From: Clostridia bacterium
GTDB taxonomy: Bacteria > Bacillota > Clostridia > Christensenellales > Borkfalkiaceae
Direction of reading: 5' to 3'
Length of the DNA: 8,362 bases
NCBI GenBank assembly: GCA_017501125.1
Contig: JAFVXN010000124.1
Span: 1-8,362, forward strand
Part shown: piece by piece, positions 1 to 5,538 of the stretch
How the letters are laid out: each line of letters opens with the position of its first letter
How positions within the stretch are numbered: the first letter of the stretch is position 1
Made by a program: the position numbers and the translations under genes
The notes under the pieces: generated by a model
Told to the model about the DNA's origin: nothing
Seen by the model: the letters and a program-made list of their open reading frames with translations, nothing else
Database searches by the model: none

Positions 1-398
1 GCGCCGCCGTCCGTATGCGTTTTTCCCGATGCCTCCACGCTGGTTTTCACGTCCGCACCCTCCGCATCCGTACCGTCTTTCGTCTCCACTGTTTGGCTAG
101 TCGTTAGCCCCTGCGTATCGGGTTCCGTCCCTTCGTCTAAGCCCTGCCACCCCTGTTTTTGCACCTCGGCAGGGATTTTCTCCCCGCCTTCGGCGCAAGG
201 CACTGCCTTTTCGTCCGTCGGTTTGCCCGCGCGCTCCAACAGTTTTAAGCGTTGGCTTCGTCTCGTAAACTCCGCCTGCAGACTGTTGTACGCCTGCATC
301 AGGGCGTTCACGTCCTTAAATTTACCTAAAGGCGACTTTTCCTCTACTACTTGCCCCGCCGTTGAAATTTCTTCGTAAACGTTATCCTTATTCTCCAT
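1..398 (-). CDS. Probable phage scaffold/head-assembly protein, N-terminal part (runs off window)
   Basis: Partial gene: 132 codons are readable before the left edge, with no stop. The start ATG (396-398) has an AGGAG ribosome binding site 8 nt upstream, lying inside the last codons of the portal gene; the gap to the portal stop is 5 nt, so the two are probably translationally coupled. The N-terminus is acidic. Residues about 24-52 form a helical, charged segment (PLGKFKDVNALMQAYNSLQ, then EFTRRSQRLK), a pattern I associate with proteins coded just after the portal in clostridial phages. After about residue 70 the chain becomes low-complexity, rich in Thr, Glu, Gly and Asp, with no hydrophobic core visible. 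Position (terminase, portal, this gene) and charged composition fit a scaffolding protein, which guides capsid assembly and then leaves. The role rests mainly on position; an internal head protein or a scaffold fused to something further left is possible. Confidence 0.6.
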   Translation of the reverse strand, partial: MENKDNVYEEISTAGQVVEEKSPLGKFKDVNALMQAYNSLQAEFTRRSQRLKLLERAGKPTDEKAVPCAEGGEKIPAEVQKQGWQGLDEGTEPDTQGLTTSQTVETKDGTDAEGADVKTSVEASGKTHTDGG

Positions 399-403
399 TT
401 TTA

Positions 404-2236
404 TTACTCCTCGTCCTTTAATTTTCGTTTGTGTGCGTTGAGGTGTGCCGTGGCGCGCGCCTTCGTCTGCGCCCCGTCTCGTCCTTGCAAACACACCGTC
501 AACAGATGCCTCGTATGCTCCGCAATATGGACGGCGTGATCGTCAAAATCTTCCACCGCCACCTCGCCCGTCGCAAAGGCGATATTCTCCTGCGCTGCTT
601 TTTGAATATGCAGGGTGACGACGTCCTTTTCCCCTTCCAGCGCCTCCAACCCGAACGCCTCCAAAATCTCGTTCTTGTGCTTGGTCGACACCTTGCCGTC
701 CTCGCCCGTTAAAATCCCAGCCTCGTACAGGCGCAAGAGGGTCTCGCGTTTCTCTTCCACCGACACGATAGCCTCGCTCTCGAACGTCACGTCGTCTGCG
801 TGCAGGTCGCTGGCGTTGAAATAGTACGACTGCACGGCGTCCCCCTCGCCCGACACCGACGCAAGGCGCGCCGTCCCTGCGAATTGTTTATACAGGCGCA
901 AAATATGTCTGCCGATTTCTTGCGTGGCACTCTCCAACGCCGCCACCGTATTTTGCAACCTGCTGTTATCTTGCGCCAGCATCAGTTGCAAGCCCGTCGC
1001 AGACGTCACCGCGGCGGTATAGGAGCGCTGTGAAAAATCGCTAATCCCCGAAAGCACGGCAAACTCCTTTTCCAACCACTCCTCTTCCCTCTCGAACTGC
1101 GCAGGCAAATCGCCCCCGTCCAAGAACTTAGGCGGATTGCCACCCTGGCGGTAGACGAGCACGCGCCCAGGCGCCAGCCCCTCGTCCGCCAACTCGTCCG
1201 CGTCTAAACTACCGTCCTCTACCGTCAAGACGCCAAAAGCCGCCCTATTCAAGAACTCGTGCTTTCTATTGCGCACGGCGTTGTAGGCGCGCTGCAACGG
1301 AATGAGCCTTGCGACGATACTGCCACCGAAGAAGTTGCCTGCCGAGGACAGACAATCCTGCTTGACGAAAGGATAGGTCCTGCCACCGTCGCCTGCGTTC
1401 AAATAAGGCAAATCCCCCTCGTAGAGGAGTTCGCCCCCTGCCACGATCTCCAACCTGCCGTCGGGGTACGCCTGCGTGGGCAGAGTATACCGCTCGATAT
1501 AAACCACCCCGTCCTTCATACGCCCGTTATCGCCGCCAAGCGTGGACACGGGTATCTCGCTCGGCGTCACCGCCACCCCGAATTTCTCAAAAACGTAGGC
1601 GGCAGGTACGACTTTAGCGTGGATAAGACTCTCCGTCTCCGCCATGTTCTCCGCACAAAGAGAGGAGGGAAAAATCTCGAAAGGCGGGGTCACCGACACG
1701 CTAATCTCCCCTTCGTAGACGGGGTTGCCGTCGCCGTCCGTGCCGACGCGTTTGCCTGCCTGTGCGTCCCAGACGATCTTGTAGAATACGCTACCGCACA
1801 CCTCCGCCCAGCGGGTGCCCTTTTCTATCTCCGCGTGCAGGGACAATTTTTCCTTGACCGACTGCAAAATCGCCGTGGAGAGTTTCGCCGCCTGCACCTC
1901 CGCCTCGTCGCCGGAAAAAGCGCGCACGCGAAGTTTCGGGATAGCCCTGACCAACTTTGCCATACGCGCGTCGATGGTGGGCGCGATACGGTTGAACACC
2001 CTGCGCGACTGCCAGAAGAATCGCTTATCCTCCTCCGCCACTTCCCCGTCGGGCATCACGTCGTAATACTGCTCGCCCGCGACGAATTTTCCGCTGAGCA
2101 ACCACTCGCTCTCCCTCTTTCGCCGCTCCTCTTTTCGGGCAAGATAATCCGCCTCGATAGCCTGCGCTTTCTTCTTTTGCGCGTCTGCTTTGGCTTTTTC
2201 TAGCCTCTTTTCCATCTCCGTCTTTGCCTCAATCAT
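404..2236 (-). CDS. Phage portal protein, P22-like type
   Basis: 610 residues. The portal forms the dodecameric ring at one capsid vertex through which the terminase pumps DNA and to which the tail attaches. The N-terminus (1-45) is a Lys/Glu-rich helix. Then comes a segment typical of these portals (about 75-110, with RRVFNRIAPTIDARMAKL), a beta-rich wing region (about 145-290), a stretch with LIPLQRAYNAVRNRKHEFLN (311-330), a long helical stem with GISDFSQRSYTAAVTSATGL (397-416), and a C-terminal DDHAVHIAEH motif (565-574) common in portals of this group. P22 portal is about 725 residues, so this one is compact, as in many Firmicutes phages. The start ATG (2234-2236) has AAGGAG about 6 nt upstream and overlaps the end of the preceding 101-residue gene by 8 nt. 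The portal identity is secure; the P22-like subfamily is from pattern memory and could be another podovirus-like group. Confidence 0.88.
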   Translation of the reverse strand: MIEAKTEMEKRLEKAKADAQKKKAQAIEADYLARKEERRKRESEWLLSGKFVAGEQYYDVMPDGEVAEEDKRFFWQSRRVFNRIAPTIDARMAKLVRAIPKLRVRAFSGDEAEVQAAKLSTAILQSVKEKLSLHAEIEKGTRWAEVCGSVFYKIVWDAQAGKRVGTDGDGNPVYEGEISVSVTPPFEIFPSSLCAENMAETESLIHAKVVPAAYVFEKFGVAVTPSEIPVSTLGGDNGRMKDGVVYIERYTLPTQAYPDGRLEIVAGGELLYEGDLPYLNAGDGGRTYPFVKQDCLSSAGNFFGGSIVARLIPLQRAYNAVRNRKHEFLNRAAFGVLTVEDGSLDADELADEGLAPGRVLVYRQGGNPPKFLDGGDLPAQFEREEEWLEKEFAVLSGISDFSQRSYTAAVTSATGLQLMLAQDNSRLQNTVAALESATQEIGRHILRLYKQFAGTARLASVSGEGDAVQSYYFNASDLHADDVTFESEAIVSVEEKRETLLRLYEAGILTGEDGKVSTKHKNEILEAFGLEALEGEKDVVTLHIQKAAQENIAFATGEVAVEDFDDHAVHIAEHTRHLLTVCLQGRDGAQTKARATAHLNAHKRKLKDEE

Positions 2237-2534
2237 CCTTCTTCTCCTTTTTTACTTTTCCTTTTTTCTCCGTTTTTTCCTGCAAAACGGCGAGCAATCT
2301 TGCCTTCTCTTCTTCCAGTTGCTCGTCGCTCCAACCGCTTTCGTCTTCCGCACCGCTACCCATCAACATCTGCACCGCTTTTAGGTCGGGCGGAATATCT
2401 TTTCGCGTTTCTTTGCGTTTCGTCAGCCGCATTTGCCCGTCCACCTCGGCGTATTCCTCCACCACCTCTTGGACGCGACAACCCTTGGCGAGTTTTAACA
2501 GCAACTCGCTAAGTTGTGCCTCCTTTCCTTTCAT
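2229..2534 (-). CDS. Small phage protein between terminase and portal; possible small terminase subunit
   Basis: 101 residues. A perfect AGGAGGT ribosome binding site lies just upstream of the ATG (2532-2534). It starts 9 nt after the terminase stop, and its TGA overlaps the portal start by 8 nt, so it belongs to the late operon. Residues 7-30 are helical. Residues 37-57 (LTKRKETRKDIPPDLKAVQM) resemble the 'basic strand, then PPD-x-x-A' tail that I recall from small DNA-binding and TerS-like proteins of Firmicutes phages. Residues 69-88 are a Glu-rich helix, and the C-terminus is strongly Lys-rich, so it could bind nucleic acid. No other small terminase is visible between the regulator and the large subunit, where one would normally lie. 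The TerS role is therefore an inference from size, tail motif and absence of a competitor; a head-assembly accessory protein is the alternative. That the gene is real is well supported. Confidence 0.7.
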   Translation of the reverse strand: MKGKEAQLSELLLKLAKGCRVQEVVEEYAEVDGQMRLTKRKETRKDIPPDLKAVQMLMGSGAEDESGWSDEQLEEEKARLLAVLQEKTEKKGKVKKEKKDD

Positions 2535-2543
2535 ATTACCTCC

Positions 2544-3977
2544 TCAATCTATCCTGCCTCCTCGTCTACGCAACCGCTGCAACCTCTCCTTCTCCCTCAA
2601 AACGGGTGAAATTTGGGCGGGTGGCAACGCATTCTTCGGGCGGGTCATCAAATAATAACGCAACTCGTCCAAGCAGTGGTCGTCCACCTTCCTCGGCACG
2701 TCCCCACTCCCCCAATAATAACCTTTCAATTCCGCAATCAAATTGACGCAACTGCTAAATATATAAAGATTCGGCAAGCCGTTTTTTTGGTTGAGATAAC
2801 TCTTGACGCGCGCTATCCCCGAGAACAAATCCTTATCCACGTCAGGGTTGACCAAGACGTCCCTTTCGTAGAAGAGTTCGCAGACGCTTTTCACCCCCGA
2901 AAGGGTGCGCTGTTTTGCCGCGCTGTCAATGAGTGCGTGCACCCTGCCTCGCCCGTCACGTTTCCAACGGAGCCTATCGCAAATACGCTTGATAGCGTCC
3001 GCGTGATAATCGATATCCTTGCCCGCCGCGAAGTGCTCGTATACTACGTATACGTTGTCGTCATAATCGACGGCGTACCAGTGCGCCGATAGGGGGTTGT
3101 TGAGCCCTGGGTCAATCGCGATATCGTCCTGCCACTCGGGCGGGATCGGAAAGGGCTCGACGACGTGTATCCGCTCGTCAAACTCCGGATAAACCAGCCC
3201 CTTTGCCAAGGCGAATTTTCCGTATCTGCGCGATTGCAACTGCCCTTCGTCCATACAACCTTCCAGCGCGGCAATCTCCCTTTCGTCGAGGTACGGATTG
3301 TCCGCCCACTCCATAAACTCGTACCACACCTCGCCATCGCCACGGCGATTGAGATATATCTCCTCGTACACGAACGTCTGCCCTTTGAGCGGCGTCATCG
3401 TACCGAAGATATCCCCCCTTTTGTCCATAACGCGCATGCGACACTCCAGATAAATATCGTAGGGCGGTTCCTCGTCGAACCACACGAAATCCAGCGACGC
3501 GCCTTGGAATTTTTCCCTGCCCTGATCGCAACTTTTGAAACCGATTACGGAGACGCCGCCAAAGACGTTCTTTACCCGAATAAAATCGATTACGCCCGTA
3601 TCAGGGGAGTCTTTACGCCCGCTTAGCATCACGATTTCCTCTATCCAGTCCTTGCGTAGATACTGCAAAATCTTCCGCTGCGCCACGTCTCGCTGTACCT
3701 GCGTCGACAAAGACACCACCCAGCCCGTCACCGAACGCCTATTCTCCCTGTACGGGTGGATACCGCGCGCCATATAGATACACTCCACCGCGCCGCACTC
3801 CGTCTTGCCACAGCGGTTGCCACCGAACACCCAGCGGTTGCGTTGCGGTGCGCGATGAAAGGCGAGTTGCTTTTCGTGAATTTTTTCGCCGACGTTATAG
3901 CGCGCCAGCCTATCCTCTTTTTTGCGGCGCGCCTGCTCCCTTTCTATCCGCAACAATTTTTCGACGATTTCCTTCAT
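2544..3977 (-). CDS. terL: Phage terminase large subunit (DNA-packaging ATPase/nuclease)
   Basis: 477 residues, a normal length for TerL. It cuts concatemeric phage DNA and drives it through the portal into the procapsid by ATP hydrolysis. The ATPase half shows a Walker A motif GGNRCGKT (52-59), a Walker B LDFVWFDEE with the catalytic Glu pair (162-170) and a coupling motif FGTMTPLKG (191-199). The RNase-H-like nuclease half shows the three acidic sites: IAIDPG (Asp289), ALIDSA (Asp351) and VDDHCLDELR (Asp432/433 and 437). A charged Arg-rich tail ends the protein. All catalytic positions are present, so it looks functional. The start ATG (3975-3977) follows an AAGGA about 9 nt upstream and a closer GAGGAG. 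The gene is divergent from the 223-residue cargo gene, 54 nt away, and no promoter of its own is obvious. It is probably transcribed from the regulator's promoter, antisense through the cargo gene. Confidence 0.93.
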   Translation of the reverse strand: MKEIVEKLLRIEREQARRKKEDRLARYNVGEKIHEKQLAFHRAPQRNRWVFGGNRCGKTECGAVECIYMARGIHPYRENRRSVTGWVVSLSTQVQRDVAQRKILQYLRKDWIEEIVMLSGRKDSPDTGVIDFIRVKNVFGGVSVIGFKSCDQGREKFQGASLDFVWFDEEPPYDIYLECRMRVMDKRGDIFGTMTPLKGQTFVYEEIYLNRRGDGEVWYEFMEWADNPYLDEREIAALEGCMDEGQLQSRRYGKFALAKGLVYPEFDERIHVVEPFPIPPEWQDDIAIDPGLNNPLSAHWYAVDYDDNVYVVYEHFAAGKDIDYHADAIKRICDRLRWKRDGRGRVHALIDSAAKQRTLSGVKSVCELFYERDVLVNPDVDKDLFSGIARVKSYLNQKNGLPNLYIFSSCVNLIAELKGYYWGSGDVPRKVDDHCLDELRYYLMTRPKNALPPAQISPVLREKERLQRLRRRGGRID

Positions 3978-4015
3978 TTCTCCTCATCCTTTTTCAAAAT
4001 CGGCCGCGTCCTCTT

Positions 4016-4024
4016 TGCTATAAT
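4016..4024 (+). promoter_or_regulatory. Extended -10 promoter of the cargo gene
   Basis: The sequence TGCTATAAT is a perfect sigma-A -10 hexamer (4019-4024) with the TGn extension; no good -35 is seen at the usual distance, which the extension can compensate for. The expected start of transcription, 7 nt past the hexamer, is 4031-4032, at the A of the ATG chosen for the downstream gene. The mRNA would thus be essentially leaderless. This also argues against the alternative ATG at 4023, which lies inside the -10 box. Confidence 0.65.
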
Positions 4025-4031
4025 GGCAGGT

Positions 4032-4703
4032 ATGAAAGTATGGATTGCCCTGTTTTTTATCCTGTGCGCGCTACTTTCGCCACTATCCCCGCCTTCCACC
4101 CCTCAAGCCGCAGCCTTCGAGGGGGATTTTGCGTGCGTGACGACGGACGATTGTTATTTCTACCCCACCGCGGATATGAAAAACGGGCTCTTTATCCTGC
4201 CGAAAACCTACTACGTCTTTCTCTTAGACGAGACGGCAGACGCCTACCGCGTCGAATACCTCACAGACGGCGCAAATTCACAGAAATTAGTCGGCTTTTG
4301 CCGTAAAGAAAAGGTCAGCCCCGTCGACTACCGACCGGCTAACCCTTACCTTTATAAAACTTTCAACCTCGTCTACGAGACGGAGGGGGAAAACGGCGAC
4401 GGTTTCCTCACCCAAATCACCCTCTCTTGCACCTACTACGGGGATTATCCCGTAGGCGACGCGACCTATTGCTACGTCCTGCGGGGAGAGGAATTCGGCT
4501 ACGTCAAAAAACCTGCGGATTTTTCCTACGAGAAAAATACGGAATTCGACGAGCGAAACCCTACGATTACCACGCCGACGCAGGAGGAGAATACACCCCC
4601 TTACGCACTCTATATCCTACTCGTACTCCTCGTACCCGTCGCCGCCTTTTTCATCCTAAAATTTGCCGCCAAAAAGCCCTTCGAACATCCCGACGAACGG
4701 TGA
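4032..4703 (+). CDS. Secreted SH3-like protein with C-terminal membrane anchor; candidate phage cargo (moron)
   Basis: 223 residues, family not recognised. Residues 1-28 are a signal peptide (Lys2, hydrophobic core about 4-17, likely cut after the AAA at 26-28). Residues about 38-95 look like a bacterial SH3-type fold: a YP near 44-45, an ILPK turn at 55-58, an AYRVEY strand at 71-76 and a LVGFCRKEKV strand at 86-95. Residues about 115-165 form a second beta-rich unit. Residues 190-210 are one hydrophobic segment, followed by a short basic tail (KFAAKK), so most of the chain would lie outside the cell. The outer part has five Cys (35, 41, 90, 133, 147). The gene lies opposite to the phage late genes, between the regulator (convergent, 10 nt gap) and terL (divergent), with its own promoter. 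Longer upstream reading (to 3756) would overlap terL antisense and is rejected. The function is unknown; superinfection exclusion or surface change in lysogens is a guess from position and topology. Confidence 0.75.
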   Translation: MKVWIALFFILCALLSPLSPPSTPQAAAFEGDFACVTTDDCYFYPTADMKNGLFILPKTYYVFLLDETADAYRVEYLTDGANSQKLVGFCRKEKVSPVDYRPANPYLYKTFNLVYETEGENGDGFLTQITLSCTYYGDYPVGDATYCYVLRGEEFGYVKKPADFSYEKNTEFDERNPTITTPTQEENTPPYALYILLVLLVPVAAFFILKFAAKKPFEHPDER

Positions 4704-4713
4704 CTTACCCCTT

Positions 4714-5250
4714 TTATGTTTCACTCATAAACAGGAGAAGTTGCCGTTCTTTTTTATCCGCCGCCACCGTCTTGCCGAGGGCGAGATACTGATAGAGCAT
4801 CGCGACGTAATCAATCTCCATATAATCGTCGTCAAAAGACCTTTCGTCCAAGCCCTGCCCCCTTAAAAGCGCAATCATTCTCTTCAAAAGTTTGGCTTGT
4901 TTTCGATAGTAGGTGCGCTCTTTCCACGGCTTAAAAGGCAACTTGCAAAGCCCTGCCTTTGCCGCCGCAATCTGCCTTCGCACCCTGTCCGCCTTCCCGA
5001 AATAGCGGATATCGAGTAGCGTCCTTTCCTCCTCCGAAAGCACCCCTATCGCCTTGTCTATCATCGCCTTCAGCCGCCCTACACCCTGTCTTTTGACAAT
5101 CTCGAGCGCAAGGCTCTCCGCCAGTTTTTCCGTCGCAACTCTGCTCCCGTACGAAAGCAGCGCTTTGTTCTTGATATGCTCCTCTAAGTCTTTCCCTATC
5201 CTGTCTAATTGTGGATAGGCGTACAGCGCCGATATCACGCGCATTTCCAT
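4714..5250 (-). CDS. Sigma-region-4-like phage late transcription regulator
   Basis: 178 residues from the chosen ATG. Residues 71-84 (LSEEERTLLDIRYF) read like the first helices of sigma region 4, and residues 109-125 (KPWKERTYYRKQAKLLKRM overlaps this) like its DNA-recognition helix, with the conserved aromatic-rich RTYYRKQ pattern. The N-terminal 60 residues are helical and unlike sigma region 2, so it is not a full sigma factor. Small proteins of this type, functionally like ArpU or RinA, often precede terminase genes in Firmicutes phages and switch on late transcription; that role is inferred here. The start at 5250 is chosen because a near-perfect GAGGTGA lies 7 nt upstream. The frame stays open further: an in-frame ATG at 5331 would add 27 Lys-rich residues but has no clear ribosome binding site. 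The LexA-type box and TATAAT box upstream suggest damage-induced expression. Confidence 0.75.
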   Translation of the reverse strand: MEMRVISALYAYPQLDRIGKDLEEHIKNKALLSYGSRVATEKLAESLALEIVKRQGVGRLKAMIDKAIGVLSEEERTLLDIRYFGKADRVRRQIAAAKAGLCKLPFKPWKERTYYRKQAKLLKRMIALLRGQGLDERSFDDDYMEIDYVAMLYQYLALGKTVAADKKERQLLLFMSET

Positions 5251-5257
5251 TTTTTTC

Positions 5258-5264
5258 TCACCTC
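5258..5264 (-). promoter_or_regulatory. Ribosome binding site that decides the regulator start
   Basis: GAGGTGA on the minus strand, a 7-base match to the anti-Shine-Dalgarno complement, lies 7 nt before the ATG at 5250. It is the reason for preferring this start over the in-frame ATG at 5331, which has only an A-rich stretch before it. Confidence 0.8.
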
Positions 5265-5347
5265 GCTTCTTGCTTGTTTTCGCTACCAAATCATACACCC
5301 TTTTTGCCACTTTGCAACCCTTTACTGCCATCTTTTTTGCAAAAATA

Positions 5348-5361
5348 TGAACATTTGTTCG
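5348..5361 (-). promoter_or_regulatory. LexA (DinR)-type SOS operator
   Basis: On the minus strand the 14-mer CGAACAAATGTTCA matches the Bacillus/Clostridium LexA consensus CGAACRNRYGTTYC at 13 of 14 positions, with a perfect GAAC-N4-GTTC core palindrome. It lies just downstream of the minus-strand TATAAT box (5374-5379), at about +7 to +20 of the predicted transcript, where a bound repressor would block initiation or early elongation. It is in the intergenic region upstream of the phage regulator and 178 nt from the propeller gene, so the regulator is the likely target. Confidence 0.65.
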
Positions 5362-5373
5362 CTTTTTATCTCT

Positions 5374-5379
5374 ATTATA
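5374..5379 (-). promoter_or_regulatory. Leftward promoter (-10 box) of the phage regulator
   Basis: A perfect TATAAT on the minus strand, with predicted transcription start near 5367. No recognisable -35 lies 16-18 nt upstream, so the promoter may be weak or activator-dependent. The leader would be about 117 nt to the regulator ATG and includes the LexA-type box. It is the only promoter visible for the leftward module. Confidence 0.5.
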
Positions 5380-5420
5380 ACCGTTAATGTTGACAGAGCA
5401 CGCCTCTTTTTTTGATTGAC

Positions 5421-5459
5421 TGGAAAAAATTCCCTGCCTTGCAAAGAAAAAGGCAGGGA
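5421..5459 (-). terminator. Leftward Rho-independent terminator
   Basis: TCCCTGCCTT (5431-5440) pairs with AAGGCAGGGA (5450-5459), a 10-bp stem with a 9-nt loop. Read on the minus strand it is followed by AATTTTTTCC, a classic U tract; on the plus strand no T run follows, so it acts leftward only. No leftward gene lies between it and the propeller gene start, so it may shield the phage promoter from readthrough or be left from a lost gene. Confidence 0.65.
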
Positions 5460-5503
5460 GGTTGACGAGGCGGAAGAAAAAGCATAAAAATCTCGTTAGT
5501 TTA

Positions 5504-5532
5504 TTGCTTTTTTCTTGCGCGCGTGTTATAAT
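5504..5532 (+). promoter_or_regulatory. Promoter of the propeller gene (extended -10)
   Basis: A -35-like TTGCTT (5504-5509), a 17-nt spacer, and TATAAT (5527-5532) preceded by TGT, forming an extended -10. Transcription is expected to start 7 nt past the hexamer, at 5539, which is exactly the A of the ATG. The mRNA should be leaderless. An in-frame TTG at 5515 lies inside the promoter and is unlikely to be the start. Confidence 0.7.
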
Positions 5533-5538
5533 AGGGAT

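Noticed and set aside
1259..2203. Plus-strand open frame of 314 codons antisense to the portal gene
   Set aside because: It mirrors portal codon bias, has no ribosome binding site, and its translation is His/Arg-rich without domain-like patterns.
2224..2655. Plus-strand Phe/Ser-rich frame of 143 codons
   Set aside because: It is the complement of Lys/Glu-rich codons in the 101-residue gene and the ends of its neighbours; the hydrophobic look is an artefact.
3178..3531. Other minus-strand frames within terL (117 and 99 codons)
   Set aside because: Arg/Gly-rich out-of-frame shadows with no start signals; the terL frame carries all the catalytic motifs.
3756..4031. Longer N-terminus for the 223-residue cargo protein
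   Set aside because: It would overlap the start of terL antisense and hide the signal peptide inside the protein; the promoter at 4016-4024 lies within this extension.
5390..5395. Perfect TTGACA on the plus strand as a rightward -35 box
   Set aside because: No acceptable -10 box lies 15-19 nt downstream, and the propeller gene has a better promoter at 5504-5532.
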